Below, piece by piece: positions 1 through 7,935 of a stretch of 46,959 bases of DNA. Position numbers and translations under genes: made by a program. Under the pieces are notes generated by a model. The model was given only the letters and a program-made list of their open reading frames with translations. It was not told the origin of the DNA and made no database searches. The stretch is from contig JAQXHF010000091.1 of NCBI GenBank assembly GCA_029007095.1, positions 1 through 46,959 of the forward strand, read 5' to 3'. Source of the DNA: Clostridia bacterium (GTDB lineage Bacteria > Bacillota > Clostridia > Oscillospirales > Acutalibacteraceae). Within the stretch, counting starts at the first letter, position 1. Every line of letters begins with the position of its first letter.

Positions 1-330
1 CTCAAAGTAAGAGTTCTCGATATGCACACCATCAAGCCTCTTGATAAGGAAGCCGTACTCAAAGCAATCCAGGATACTCGCCGTATAATTACCGTTGAGG
101 ATCACAATATAATCGGCGGTCTCGGTTCTGCTGTTGCCGAAGTTATGGCCGAAGCAGGTAAGGGCTGTGCATTCACCCGTCTCGGTATTCCCGATAAGTT
201 CGCTCCGATCGGTCTTCACGAAGATATTATGTCTATTCTCGGCATTGACTGTAACGGTATCATCGCCGCAGTCCGTGAAGCTATGAATAAGGACTTCGAG
301 GAAGACGACAACTGGGATGATGAGGTTTAA
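1..330 (+). CDS. Transketolase, C-terminal subunit (5' truncated by window edge)
   Basis: The reading frame is open from base 1, so this is the last 109 residues of a longer gene. It matches the C-terminal domain of the split, two-gene transketolases of Clostridia, including the HTIKPLDKEAV and EDHNIIGGLGSAVAEV stretches. The same positions in the full-length C-subunit at 32189-33136 read HTIKPIDKQII and EEHSIIGGLGSAVAET, so the two are paralogues. The family transfers two-carbon ketol units between sugar phosphates with thiamine diphosphate in the cytoplasm. The tail ends in an acidic stretch (EEDDNWDDE) absent from the other copy. The N-subunit gene is expected just upstream, outside the window. 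The next gene starts 18 bases downstream and is probably cotranscribed. Confidence 0.9.
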   Translation, partial: LKVRVLDMHTIKPLDKEAVLKAIQDTRRIITVEDHNIIGGLGSAVAEVMAEAGKGCAFTRLGIPDKFAPIGLHEDIMSILGIDCNGIIAAVREAMNKDFEEDDNWDDEV

Positions 331-347
331 TTGAAAGGCGGTTTACT

Positions 348-1154
348 ATGGCAAGTGAAGCTTTTTTAACTAATAAAATCTTTCTTAATGCTGTACTGCC
401 TCTCGTCAAGGTCATTGCCACAGATGTTCCGAGTCTTGCAAAAATGTTTGCAAAGACACATTGCATCTATCAGGTAAGCGCTCTTGACGCAAATGCTCCC
501 TGCGGAAAATATGCCACTCATTTCACCGTAAATAACGGCGAATGGAAAGTATGTGCAGACAAGGTTGCTACAAATGCACACATTGAGCTTGAATTCAAGA
601 GCATTGATACAATGAACGCATTTTTCAAGGGCAAAATGTCTCCCGCTACGCTTCCGAAAATGAAAGGTATTGCAAAGAAGCCAAAGGATTTCGTTGCATT
701 TATGGCTGTACTGCTCAAAATGTCATCTTTGCTCAGCGCAAAAGAAGCTCCGGAGGACGAAGAAACTCAGAAACTTATGGTTAAGTGCTTCTTCTATCTG
801 CTGTCCTCAGGTATCAGTCAGCTCAACAAAAACGGTCACGAGGAAGTTCATGACTGGGCATCAAAGAGCCCCGACAGAGTTTATGCATGGGCAGTTGACG
901 GATATCCCGAAATTTCCGCATATCTCAGAGTTAAAGCGGGCAAGACAAGAGCCGGCAGAGGCACTTACAAGAGAGCTATGCCGTTCTTCACCATGAGATT
1001 TGACTCGCTTCCGAGCGCACTCGGAATTCTTCTCTCAACAGATGATATGCTTGAATCTACCAAGCAAGGCAAGTTGATTATGGACGGCGCACCGGAATTC
1101 GGCGCACAGATTGGTTCGTTTATGATTCAGGTAGGAGCTTACGCTCAGGGTTAA
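348..1154 (+). CDS. Hypothetical protein with SCP2-like (sterol-carrier-type) features
   Basis: This is a 268-residue soluble protein without signal peptide or membrane segment. An AAAGGCGG ribosome binding site precedes the ATG. Residues about 35-125 have the pattern of SCP2-like domains: a strand-rich part with a 'NNGEWKVCADKV' dG-type turn, then an acidic/aromatic strand and an 'F-KGKM-P' segment with the lysine-rich 'KMKGIAKKPKDF' stretch. SCP2-like domains bind hydrophobic ligands; the assignment here is from the pattern only. The C-terminal half (about 150-268) has a 'MPFFTMRFDSL' segment that I do not recognise. It follows the transketolase fragment by 18 bases and ends at a shared terminator facing pncB. 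Function is unknown. Confidence 0.6.
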   Translation: MASEAFLTNKIFLNAVLPLVKVIATDVPSLAKMFAKTHCIYQVSALDANAPCGKYATHFTVNNGEWKVCADKVATNAHIELEFKSIDTMNAFFKGKMSPATLPKMKGIAKKPKDFVAFMAVLLKMSSLLSAKEAPEDEETQKLMVKCFFYLLSSGISQLNKNGHEEVHDWASKSPDRVYAWAVDGYPEISAYLRVKAGKTRAGRGTYKRAMPFFTMRFDSLPSALGILLSTDDMLESTKQGKLIMDGAPEFGAQIGSFMIQVGAYAQG

Positions 1155-1192
1155 CGGATTTTATAGTTCTGTTGTACTAATCTAATAAAAAT

Positions 1193-1229
1193 ATGGCTTG
1201 TATCGGTTAAATAAACTGATACAAGCCAT
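1193..1229. terminator. Bidirectional intrinsic terminator between convergent genes
   Basis: A 16-bp inverted repeat with a single G:T-type mismatch (arms 1193-1208 and 1214-1229) closes a 5-base loop. It is flanked by A-rich sequence on the left and AAATTTTT on the right, so it can act on both the hypothetical gene (+) and pncB (-). Confidence 0.8.
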
Positions 1230-1244
1230 TAAATTTTTCAACTA

Positions 1245-2690
1245 TTATTTTTTCATTGCCGAAATCATTTCATTTTTGACATCCCATAATTTTTGTGACA
1301 AATCAACATAATAATTATGCGGATTTTCAAATCGCAAAACCTCATCCCAGAGAGTATCAATCTGCTCTGAGCAGTATTTTTTAATTTCTTCAATACTCGG
1401 ATAGTCATAGACGCACTTTCCCTTTACAAATAAAGGTTCAAGTAACGGCTTAGCTGTAAAATTATCAAAAGTTTTGCGCTTCCATGTAACATCAGGATCA
1501 AAAAGCTCATAAGGCTTTCCGTTCTCCACGGTTTCGTCCTCAAGAGTTATGAGATCCGCCATCGCCTTTCCGGTTTCGTTATCGTAGAATCTCCAAAGCT
1601 TCTTCGCTCCCGGAGTAGTAATCTTCGCCGGATTCTCGCTGATTTTAATTTTAGGCTCCATTTTACCGTTTTTCTCAACCGCGCAGAGCTTATAAACGCC
1701 GCCGAAAACAGGATTGGAAGAAGCCGTTATAAGTCGTTCACCGACTCCGAAAGAGTCAACCTTTGCACCCTGTGACAGCATATCTCTTATAATATACTCA
1801 TCAAGTGAATTAGACGCCACTATTGCAACATCTTCAAAACCTGCTTCATCGAGCATTTTTCTTGCTTTCTTTGAAAGATAGGTAATATCTCCGCTGTCTA
1901 TTCTTATTCCCTTAGGTCTGAATCCTCTCGGCAAAACCTCTCGCTTGAACGCTTCTATCGCATTCGGAACGCCTGATTTCAAAACATTGTAAGTATCAAC
2001 GAGCAAAGTGCAATCCTGAGGATACGCCTTTGCATAAGCGCAAAATGCGTCAAGCTCAGTATCAAACATCTGAACCCAGCTATGAGCCATCGTACCGAGC
2101 GCAGGAACGCCGAATTTCCTATCGGTCAAGACACAAGCAGTTCCGGCGCAACCGCCTATATAAGCCGCTCTCGCACCGTAAACAGCGCCGTCAAAGCCCT
2201 GCGCTCTGCGAGAGCCGAACTCCATAATAGCTCTGCCGCCTGCCGCTCTGGCAATGCGATTAGCCTTGGTCGCAATAAGGCTCTGATGATTTATTGTCAA
2301 CAGGAGCATCGTTTCAACAAGCTGAGCCTGAATCGCCGGTCCTCTTACAGTGACAATAGGTTCATGCGGAAAAATCGGAGTACCCTCTCTGACACACCAA
2401 ACATCACATTCAAATTTAAAATCGGCAAGATACTGCAAGAATTCTTCGCAGAATCCCCTGCCTCTCAAATACTCAATATCTTCATCGGAAAAGTGCAAAT
2501 TATCGAGATACTCTGCAAGCTGCTCAATACCGGCAATAATTGCATATCCGCCATTATCGGGATTATCCCTGAAAAACATATCAAACTGCGTTATTCTATC
2601 TTTCATTCCGTTAAGGAAATAACCGTTTGACATTGTAAGTTCATAGAAATCAACAAGCATCGTTAAATTTCTTTCATTTAAGTAAGACAA
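1245..2690 (-). CDS. pncB: Nicotinate phosphoribosyltransferase
   Basis: The 481-residue product matches nicotinate phosphoribosyltransferase, which joins nicotinate and PRPP to form nicotinate mononucleotide in the NAD salvage (Preiss-Handler) pathway. Visible signatures are the N-terminal 'MLVDFYELTMSNGYF', the 'EFGSRRAQGFDGAV' segment, 'GTMAHSWVQMF' containing the family histidine, 'DTYNVLKSG' and 'IRIDSGDI', which lies in the phosphate-binding part. The length fits the Gram-positive type. The start chosen is TTG at 2690, about nine bases after AAGAGG; the first ATG (MLVDFYELTM) would remove ten residues conserved in related proteins. A consensus-like promoter lies at 2724-2752. The gene is monocistronic and ends at the terminator shared with the convergent upstream gene. 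Confidence 0.95.
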   Translation of the reverse strand: MSYLNERNLTMLVDFYELTMSNGYFLNGMKDRITQFDMFFRDNPDNGGYAIIAGIEQLAEYLDNLHFSDEDIEYLRGRGFCEEFLQYLADFKFECDVWCVREGTPIFPHEPIVTVRGPAIQAQLVETMLLLTINHQSLIATKANRIARAAGGRAIMEFGSRRAQGFDGAVYGARAAYIGGCAGTACVLTDRKFGVPALGTMAHSWVQMFDTELDAFCAYAKAYPQDCTLLVDTYNVLKSGVPNAIEAFKREVLPRGFRPKGIRIDSGDITYLSKKARKMLDEAGFEDVAIVASNSLDEYIIRDMLSQGAKVDSFGVGERLITASSNPVFGGVYKLCAVEKNGKMEPKIKISENPAKITTPGAKKLWRFYDNETGKAMADLITLEDETVENGKPYELFDPDVTWKRKTFDNFTAKPLLEPLFVKGKCVYDYPSIEEIKKYCSEQIDTLWDEVLRFENPHNYYVDLSQKLWDVKNEMISAMKK

Positions 2691-2723
2691 AATATCACGC
2701 CTCTTATTATATTTATCCGTGTA

Positions 2724-2752
2724 ATTATATCATTCCCAATCATAATTGTAAA
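2724..2752 (-). promoter_or_regulatory. Predicted SigA promoter of pncB
   Basis: On the - strand, TTTACA (2752-2747), a 17-base spacer and TATAAT (2729-2724) precede the pncB start by about 34 bases. Confidence 0.6.
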
Positions 2753-2894
2753 CACCAAAGGAAAAATAATATATACAACATTGCGTTTTTGTAAAAAAAC
2801 AAATACTTAATATGTAAAATTAGATAAAATATATTATCGTATTGTCATTTTTTTGATAAAAGAGCAGAAAAAAATCGGATTTTTATTTTTCCTA
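2753..2894. other. AT-rich intergenic stretch with no recognised feature
   Basis: This is the middle of the 306-base gap between the divergent pncB and XRE-regulator genes. It is very AT-rich with short A and T runs. I see no ORF, RNA gene or long repeat here. The flanks hold the two promoters. Confidence 0.5.
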
Positions 2895-2923
2895 TTGTAT
2901 AAAACGCTTTAATGTGTTAAAAT
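2895..2923 (+). promoter_or_regulatory. Predicted promoter of the XRE regulator
   Basis: TTGTAT (2895-2900), a 17-base spacer and TAAAAT (2918-2923). The leader that follows contains a short hairpin (ACAGCG at 2949-2954 with CGCTGT at 2968-2973) just before the GGAGG ribosome binding site. Confidence 0.5.
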
Positions 2924-2996
2924 GCTAATGTAAAATATGAAGTAAAAAACAGCGTTGTATTCAGCGGCGCTGTCTTAAAGTTTGGAGGCTTGCATT

Positions 2997-3245
2997 ATGA
3001 GAATAAGAAAACAGGAACTCGGAGATATGAACATCGTCGGTGCTAAAATTGAGTCTAAAAGAAAGGCTCTCGGAATGAAGCAGAAAGACCTGCTTGCACA
3101 GCTTCAAGTCAAGGGTATCGACCTTAATTCATCCGGTCTTTCAAAAATCGAAGGTCAACTCAGAGGCGTCAGCGATTATGAGTTAAAAGCTATTGCAGAA
3201 TCTCTTGATGTCAGCGTCAACTGGCTTCTCGGAATAGGTGAATAA
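2997..3245 (+). CDS. Small XRE-family helix-turn-helix regulator
   Basis: This is an 82-residue protein that is almost entirely a Cro/C1-type helix-turn-helix domain: 'IVGAKIESKRKALGMKQKDLLAQLQ' leads into 'NSSGLSKIEGQLRGVSDYELKAIAESLDVSVNWLLG', the usual recognition-helix and final-helix pattern. There is no ligand-binding domain. I chose ATG 2997 because GGAGG at 2984-2988 gives an 8-base spacer; the in-frame TTG at 2982 overlaps that site. The gene has its own promoter and terminator and stands alone between pncB and the DUF1015 gene, so its targets cannot be read from context. Its small size and lone position resemble chromosomal phage-type repressors, but no prophage genes are near. Confidence 0.85.
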   Translation: MRIRKQELGDMNIVGAKIESKRKALGMKQKDLLAQLQVKGIDLNSSGLSKIEGQLRGVSDYELKAIAESLDVSVNWLLGIGE

Positions 3246-3254
3246 CAGGAATTT

Positions 3255-3288
3255 AAGCAGCGTGGCTTACGGCTATGCTGCTTTTGTT
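3255..3288 (+). terminator. Intrinsic terminator after the XRE regulator
   Basis: AAGCAGC pairs with GCTGCTT around a loop region that contains a smaller GGC/GGC-rich turn, followed by TTTTGTTT. It lies ten bases after the stop codon. Confidence 0.6.
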
Positions 3289-3294
3289 TGACGA

Positions 3295-3323
3295 TTGACA
3301 AACAACTATTATTATAGTAAAAT
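3295..3323 (+). promoter_or_regulatory. Predicted SigA promoter of the DUF1015 gene
   Basis: A perfect TTGACA (3295-3300), a 17-base spacer and TAAAAT (3318-3323). The AAGGAG ribosome binding site follows at 3345-3350. Confidence 0.65.
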
Positions 3324-3358
3324 TTTAATGTAATTTTATATGTAAAGGAGACACATAA

Positions 3359-4600
3359 ATGGCAATTTTCAGACCGTTTAAGGCTGTCAGACCGGTAGAA
3401 GATAAAGCAGCTTTGGTTGCAGCTCTGCCCTATGATGTTATGAACAGCGACGAAGCTCGCGAAATGGTTAAGGGTAATCCCTATTCTTTCCTCCATGTTG
3501 ATAAGGCGGAAATCGACCTCGATCCGTCAATCGACCTTTATGATGAGAAAGTTTATCTTAAAGCCCGTGAGAATCTTGACAAACTTGTAACAGACGGAGT
3601 ATGCAAAGAGGACGAAACTCCCTGCCTGTATATCTACCGTCAGATTATGAACGGAAGAAGTCAGACAGGTTTGGTAGGCTGCGCTTCAATAGACGACTAT
3701 ATCAACAATGTCATCAAAAAGCATGAGCTTACACGCGCAGACAAGGAAGCCGACAGAATAAATCATGTAAATTATTGCGACGCTAACACAGGTCCTATCT
3801 TCCTGACCTACCGCGCCGACGACAGCATAAACAATACCGTTGAAGCATGGAAAACCAATCACGAGCCGGTGTATGACTTTGTTGCAGACGGAGTGCAGAA
3901 CACCGTATGGGTTATCAACTGCCCCGATACAATCAATATGCTGACCGAAAAATTTGCTCAAATCGGCTGTCTTTACATTGCAGACGGTCACCACAGAGCC
4001 GCTTCCGCAGTAAAGGTCGGCAAAATGCGCCGTGAAGAAAATCCGTCATATACAGGAGACGAGGAATTCAATTTCTTCCTTTCGGTTCTCTTTCCGAGCA
4101 ATGAGCTTGAAATAATGGATTACAACCGTGTTATGAAAGACCTTAACGGTAACACCGCTGAGGAATTTATGGAAAAAATGGGTAAAGTTTTCGATATTGA
4201 GAAAGTCGGTTCAACTGCCTACAAACCCGAAGCCAAGCACACTTTCGGTATGCTTCTCGACGGAGTATGGTATAAGCTCACCGCTAAGGACGGCACTTTT
4301 GATCCCAACGATCCTGTTGACAGACTTGATGTTTCTATCCTTCAGAAAAATGTTATTTCCCCGATTTTCGGAATCGACGATCCCCGTACCGATAAGAGAA
4401 TCGACTTCATCGGAGGAATACGAGGCCTCGGTGAACTTGAAAGACGCGTTGACACGGATATGAAAATTGCTTTTTCAATGTATCCGACTACTCTCGACGA
4501 CCTTATGGATATCGCTGACGCCGGAAAGATTATGCCTCCGAAATCAACATGGTTTGAGCCGAAGCTGCTCAGCGGACTTTTCATTCACAAGCTGTCATAA
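3359..4600 (+). CDS. DUF1015 family protein
   Basis: The 413-residue protein matches the DUF1015 family from end to end: the N-terminal 'IFRPFKAVRPVEDKAALVAALPYDVMNSDEAREMVKGNP', the middle 'GPIFLTY' and the strongly conserved 'YIADGHHRAASA' segment near residue 205. The biochemical role of the family is not established; in other Clostridia it is often found beside serine-biosynthesis genes, which are not seen here. The protein has no signal peptide or membrane segment, so it is cytoplasmic. ATG 3359 is set by AAGGAG nine bases upstream, and the gene has its own consensus promoter. No clear terminator is visible before the htpG promoter, so some read-through into htpG is possible. Confidence 0.9.
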   Translation: MAIFRPFKAVRPVEDKAALVAALPYDVMNSDEAREMVKGNPYSFLHVDKAEIDLDPSIDLYDEKVYLKARENLDKLVTDGVCKEDETPCLYIYRQIMNGRSQTGLVGCASIDDYINNVIKKHELTRADKEADRINHVNYCDANTGPIFLTYRADDSINNTVEAWKTNHEPVYDFVADGVQNTVWVINCPDTINMLTEKFAQIGCLYIADGHHRAASAVKVGKMRREENPSYTGDEEFNFFLSVLFPSNELEIMDYNRVMKDLNGNTAEEFMEKMGKVFDIEKVGSTAYKPEAKHTFGMLLDGVWYKLTAKDGTFDPNDPVDRLDVSILQKNVISPIFGIDDPRTDKRIDFIGGIRGLGELERRVDTDMKIAFSMYPTTLDDLMDIADAGKIMPPKSTWFEPKLLSGLFIHKLS

Positions 4601-4638
4601 TAAATTATGACTAAATTGTTAAATATTTCAAAAAACAC

Positions 4639-4666
4639 TTGAAAAATAAATCAGATGGTCTATAAT
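4639..4666 (+). promoter_or_regulatory. Predicted SigA promoter of htpG
   Basis: TTGAAA (4639-4644), a 16-base spacer and a perfect TATAAT (4661-4666). The predicted start of transcription, near 4673, falls inside the CIRCE operator. Confidence 0.75.
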
Positions 4667-4669
4667 AAA

Positions 4670-4696
4670 TTAGCACTCACAAGTATTGAGTGCTAA
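4670..4696 (+). promoter_or_regulatory. CIRCE operator (HrcA binding site)
   Basis: The sequence is an exact match to the CIRCE consensus, TTAGCACTC-N9-GAGTGCTAA, with both nine-base arms intact (4670-4678 and 4688-4696). It begins three bases after the -10 box, where bound HrcA would block initiation. HrcA/CIRCE repression is relieved by heat through GroEL titration, which is established knowledge from Bacillus and Clostridium. Confidence 0.95.
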
Positions 4697-4722
4697 TTTA
4701 TTTGATTTATAAGGTGATATAT

Positions 4723-6603
4723 ATGAGAAAAAAGCAGTTTAAGGCGGAATCGAAAAAGCTTCTCGATATGATGATAAATTCAATCTATACTCATAAAGAG
4801 ATTTTCCTGCGTGAGCTTATATCCAATGCAAGCGACGCTATGGACAAGCTTTATTATCATTCTTTACAGGAGAACCTTGCGCTTAACCGCAGCGATCTTA
4901 CAATACATATTACTCCCGATAAAGAGTCAAGGACTCTCACAATTGAGGATAACGGAATAGGTATGACTGCCGATGAGCTTGAAAACAATCTCGGCACTAT
5001 CGCAAAGAGCGGTTCGCTTGATTTCAAAAATAACAGCGAAGACAAGGAAGATGTTGACATAATCGGTCAGTTCGGCGTCGGATTCTACTCGGCATTTATG
5101 GTAAGTGATAAAATTGAAGTTGTCAGCAAGGCTTTCGGCTCGGATGAAGCAAATAAATGGACTTCCTCCGGTGCGGAAGGTTACACAATAGAGTCTTGCG
5201 AGAAAGATACAAACGGTACAATCATCACTCTCTATATCAAAGAGGATACCGAAGACGACGATTACTCGCAATATCTGGAAGAATACAGAATCCGTGAAAT
5301 CGTAACAAAATATTCCGACTATATCAGATATCCTATAACTATGGATTGCAGTCACAGCAAACTCAAAGAGGGTACAGAGGACGAATATGAAACCGTTACC
5401 GAAACCGCTACGTTGAATTCTATGGTTCCTCTTTGGAAAAAGAATAAAAACGAGGTTACCGCCGACGAATACAGCGAGTTTTACCGCAATAAATTTTATG
5501 ATTATGAAGAGCCGGCAAAGGTAATTCACACCAAGATGGAAGGTCAGGCTACCTACACAACCCTGCTCTTTATTCCGCGTCACGCTCCGTTTGATTACTA
5601 CACAAAGAATTATGAAAAAGGTCTCCAACTCTATTCAAACGGCGTTTTGATTATGGATAAATGCGCGGATTTGCTCCCCGACTATTTCAGCTTTGTAAAA
5701 GGTCTTGTTGACAGCGAGGATCTGTCGCTCAATATCTCCCGTGAAATGCTCCAACATGACGCACAGTTAAAGCTCATTGCAAGAAGCCTTGAAAAGAAGA
5801 TTCACTCAGAGCTTGTCAAGTTGATGAAAGATTCAAGAGAAACTTATGAAAAGTTCTATGAAGCTTTCGGCACTCAGCTTAAATTCGGCGTTTACAACAC
5901 TTACGGCGCAAAAGCCGATGTGCTGAGCGACCTTATTATGTTCCACTCCTCCAACGAAAGAAAGCTTACCACTCTTAAAGAATATGTAAGCCGAATGAAA
6001 GAGGGACAGGATACCATATATTACGCCTGCGGAGAGAGCATTGATAAGATAGATATGCTTCCGCAAACCGAAGCTGTAAAGGAAAAGGGTTACGAAATAC
6101 TCTACTTCACAGAAAATGTTGACGAATTTGCTATCAAGATTATGAATGAATATGACGGCAAGAAATTCGCTAACATCTGTACGGATAGCATAGAGCTTGA
6201 CACGCAAGAGGAAAAAGACGCGTTAAAGGAAAAGAACGACTCCGATAAAGATATGCTCGACAGTATGAAAGATGCTATCGGAGATACCATTACTTCTGTT
6301 CGTTTCACAAATAAGCTTAAGAATCACCCCGTCTGCCTTACAAGCGAGGGCGAAATCTCACTTGAAATGGAGAAGGTTCTCAATCAGAATCCTAACGAGG
6401 ACCAGAAAGTTAAGGCAAACATCGTCCTTGAAATAAACTCAAATCACCCGATTGCCGCAAAGCTTGAAGAGCTTTATGATTCAGATAAAGACAAGCTTTG
6501 TGAGTATGCAAAAATCCTGTATGCACAGGCCCGTCTGATAGAGGGACTCTCGGTTGAAAATCCGACCGAGCTTAGCAATATGATTTGCGGACTTATGGTA
6601 TAA
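4723..6603 (+). CDS. htpG: Chaperone HtpG (bacterial Hsp90)
   Basis: The 626-residue protein is a full-length HtpG, an ATP-driven cytoplasmic chaperone that works as a dimer with DnaK on late folding intermediates. The GHKL ATPase domain (about residues 1-210) shows '[13 protein letters not shown]', 'DNGIGM' and '[13 protein letters not shown]'. The middle domain has 'LYSNGVLI' and the arginine loop '[11 protein letters not shown]', and the C-terminal domain follows to the end. I chose ATG 4723, just after AAGGTGAT at 4711-4718; an upstream in-frame start would lie inside the CIRCE-proximal leader. The gene is monocistronic and controlled by a perfect CIRCE, so it should be part of the HrcA heat-shock regulon, unlike B. 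subtilis htpG. Confidence 0.97.
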   Translation: MRKKQFKAESKKLLDMMINSIYTHKEIFLRELISNASDAMDKLYYHSLQENLALNRSDLTIHITPDKESRTLTIEDNGIGMTADELENNLGTIAKSGSLDFKNNSEDKEDVDIIGQFGVGFYSAFMVSDKIEVVSKAFGSDEANKWTSSGAEGYTIESCEKDTNGTIITLYIKEDTEDDDYSQYLEEYRIREIVTKYSDYIRYPITMDCSHSKLKEGTEDEYETVTETATLNSMVPLWKKNKNEVTADEYSEFYRNKFYDYEEPAKVIHTKMEGQATYTTLLFIPRHAPFDYYTKNYEKGLQLYSNGVLIMDKCADLLPDYFSFVKGLVDSEDLSLNISREMLQHDAQLKLIARSLEKKIHSELVKLMKDSRETYEKFYEAFGTQLKFGVYNTYGAKADVLSDLIMFHSSNERKLTTLKEYVSRMKEGQDTIYYACGESIDKIDMLPQTEAVKEKGYEILYFTENVDEFAIKIMNEYDGKKFANICTDSIELDTQEEKDALKEKNDSDKDMLDSMKDAIGDTITSVRFTNKLKNHPVCLTSEGEISLEMEKVLNQNPNEDQKVKANIVLEINSNHPIAAKLEELYDSDKDKLCEYAKILYAQARLIEGLSVENPTELSNMICGLMV

Positions 6604-6612
6604 ATCCACAGC

Positions 6613-6826
6613 AAAAAGGGGATGTAAAAAAGCGAAGACCGTATAAAACCGTAAGAACCCCATAGAATTACATTAAATTGTAAAATGTAAATGTTTTTGC
6701 GTTTTATACTACGAACAAACTTCGCCACTCGGCGTACCTTTGTACGCCGTCGGGCAGACAAAATCAAGCCAAAAGTCTTGATTTTGCTTAGTTTGTCCGT
6801 TCTTCATCTTTTTTTCCTATCCCCTT
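6613..6826. repeat. Nested inverted-repeat element (MITE-like or structured RNA)
   Basis: This gene-free stretch is almost wholly made of paired segments. The outer arms (6613-6640 and 6799-6826) are imperfect complements sharing an AAGGGGAT core. Inside are GTATAAAAC/GTTTTATAC (6641-6649 with 6701-6709), ACGAACAAACT/AGTTTGTCCGT (6711-6721 with 6790-6800, one mismatch), a tight hairpin CGGCGTAC-CTTT-GTACGCCG (6730-6749), and a perfect ten-base stem CAAAATCAAG/CTTGATTTTG (6759-6768 with 6777-6786). The whole can be drawn as a closed multi-branched structure. It begins 10 bases after htpG and abuts the terminator at 6827. A non-coding mobile repeat and a 3'-UTR-derived RNA both fit; copy number in the genome would decide. 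Confidence 0.6.
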
Positions 6827-6870
6827 AAAAGGCGCTGTAAAAAACTTTCGTTTTTTTACAGCGCCTTTTT
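6827..6870. terminator. Strong bidirectional terminator between htpG and ybjQ
   Basis: An about 18-bp stem, AAAAGGCGCTGTAAAAAA paired with its complement across a CTTTCG loop, ending in a T tract on either strand. It serves htpG (+) and the YbjQ gene (-). Confidence 0.85.
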
Positions 6871-6879
6871 ATTTTATAC

Positions 6880-7191
6880 TTATTTGAATTTTACCGCTGT
6901 GCCATAGGCAATTACCTCGGCTGCGCCCTGCATTACCGCCGCCGAAGCATAGCGGATATTAACAACAGCGTCGGCTCCCAACTGCTCGGCATCCTCAACC
7001 ATACGCTTTGTCGCCAAAGCTCTCGCTTCATTCATCATCTGCGTATACGCTTTAAGCTCTCCGCCCACAATAGTTTTGAAGCTCTGTGTGATGTCCTTGC
7101 CTATATTTTTGCTCTGAATCGTGCTTCCGCGGACAAGTCCGAGCATTTCAAGCTCCTTGCCGGTAATGTAATCAGTATTTACTAAGATCAT
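6880..7191 (-). CDS. YbjQ/UPF0145 family protein
   Basis: The 103-residue protein matches the YbjQ/UPF0145 family, small pentamer-forming proteins sometimes called heavy-metal-binding domain proteins. Visible landmarks are 'TDYITGKELEMLGLVRGSTIQSKNIGKDI', 'KAYTQMMNEARALATKRMVEDAEQLGADAVVNIRYASA' and the closing 'EVIAYGTAVK'. The family's function is not established. I chose ATG 7191, eleven bases after AAGGAG; the in-frame GTG at 7200 sits only two bases after it. The start lies within the 3' end of the preceding membrane-protein gene (20-base overlap), so the two are translationally coupled and probably work together. Confidence 0.9.
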   Translation of the reverse strand: MILVNTDYITGKELEMLGLVRGSTIQSKNIGKDITQSFKTIVGGELKAYTQMMNEARALATKRMVEDAEQLGADAVVNIRYASAAVMQGAAEVIAYGTAVKFK

Positions 7192-7387
7192 CTTCTTCAC
7201 CGCTCCTTATTTCTTTGATTCTTTCAACGCAGACATATATCATTGTCCCTGCGAGAGCGGCAGGTATAATACCGAGAAGAATTTTGATTATCATTAAATC
7301 AATAACCGATATAATGAATCCAAAATACGCGGCAAAATAAGCAACCGTTAACACCGTTATAATAAGAGGTGCAATTATTTTTTTCAT
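7172..7387 (-). CDS. Small two-helix membrane protein, partner of YbjQ
   Basis: This 71-residue protein has two hydrophobic segments (about residues 4-28 and 31-53) followed by a charged cytoplasmic-looking tail (ERIKEIRSGEEDDLSKY). I do not recognise a family. The ATG at 7387 follows a GGAGGGG site at 7391-7398 with three to four bases between; the alternative upstream in-frame codon overlaps that site. It is the first gene of a two-gene operon with the YbjQ protein and overlaps it by 20 bases, which suggests it may anchor that protein to the membrane; this is inference. A perfect-consensus promoter lies 39 bases upstream. Confidence 0.75.
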   Translation of the reverse strand: MKKIIAPLIITVLTVAYFAAYFGFIISVIDLMIIKILLGIIPAALAGTMIYVCVERIKEIRSGEEDDLSKY

Positions 7388-7425
7388 TTTACCCCTCCGC
7401 AAGCTATGATTAAATCCACAATTTG

Positions 7426-7454
7426 ATTATAGCATTGCATATAAACGGTGTCAA
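7426..7454 (-). promoter_or_regulatory. Perfect-consensus SigA promoter of the membrane protein/ybjQ operon
   Basis: On the - strand, TTGACA (7454-7449), a 17-base spacer and TATAAT (7431-7426): all twelve consensus positions match. Confidence 0.85.
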
Positions 7455-7494
7455 CATATTTAAACAAATTTTTAATTTTGTCAAAAACGGCAGT

Positions 7495-7914
7495 TTAAAA
7501 TTCAAACAAATTCAAGCCTATCTGCTCGTCAAAGCGTCTGTCAACGCTACCGTTTATAATCTGTATTATCATTTCGCAGGTTGCGCTTACCGTCGCAGAG
7601 TTAAGGTGTCCGCCGAACACCTCGCCCTTTTCATTTCCCGCGCTTAAATGCAGATGGCAGTAGAATTCACCGTTCATCGTATTTATCGTACCTGTCAATG
7701 ATACGATTTCAAAGCTGCCGTCGAATTCATTTGCAAGATATTTTTTCTCATCGGTTTTGAACACTCCGACAGTAAAATGATTGATTGCACCGAGAGCCTG
7801 AACGCTCGCTAACTTTATTCCCTCTTTTTCTGCAATAATCTTAACCTGTTCGAGTATTTCTTCACCCTTGTCGATTCTGGCAACGATTGTATTATCAAAT
7901 CTTCTGTAATCCAT
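7495..7914 (-). CDS. PPC (DUF296) domain protein
   Basis: A 139-residue single-domain protein of the PPC family (plants and prokaryotes conserved, formerly DUF296). The family core is visible: 'ARIDKGEEILEQVKIIAEKEGIKLASVQALGAI', the strand 'EIVSLTGTI', the paired histidines 'CHLHLSAGNEKGEVFGGHLNSATV' and the final helix 'CEMIIQIING'. In plants the domain accompanies AT-hook DNA-binding motifs; stand-alone bacterial members form trimers and have no fixed role. No AT-hook is present. The gene is 21 bases downstream of rpoD on the same strand and may be cotranscribed with it. Confidence 0.88.
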   Translation of the reverse strand: MDYRRFDNTIVARIDKGEEILEQVKIIAEKEGIKLASVQALGAINHFTVGVFKTDEKKYLANEFDGSFEIVSLTGTINTMNGEFYCHLHLSAGNEKGEVFGGHLNSATVSATCEMIIQIINGSVDRRFDEQIGLNLFEF

Positions 7915-7935
7915 AATCGGTCATACCTTCATATT

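Noticed and set aside
4927..5628. Open frame of 233 codons on the - strand inside htpG
   Set aside because: It lies opposite a clear HtpG reading frame, has no ribosome binding site or family motif and reads as antisense low-complexity sequence.
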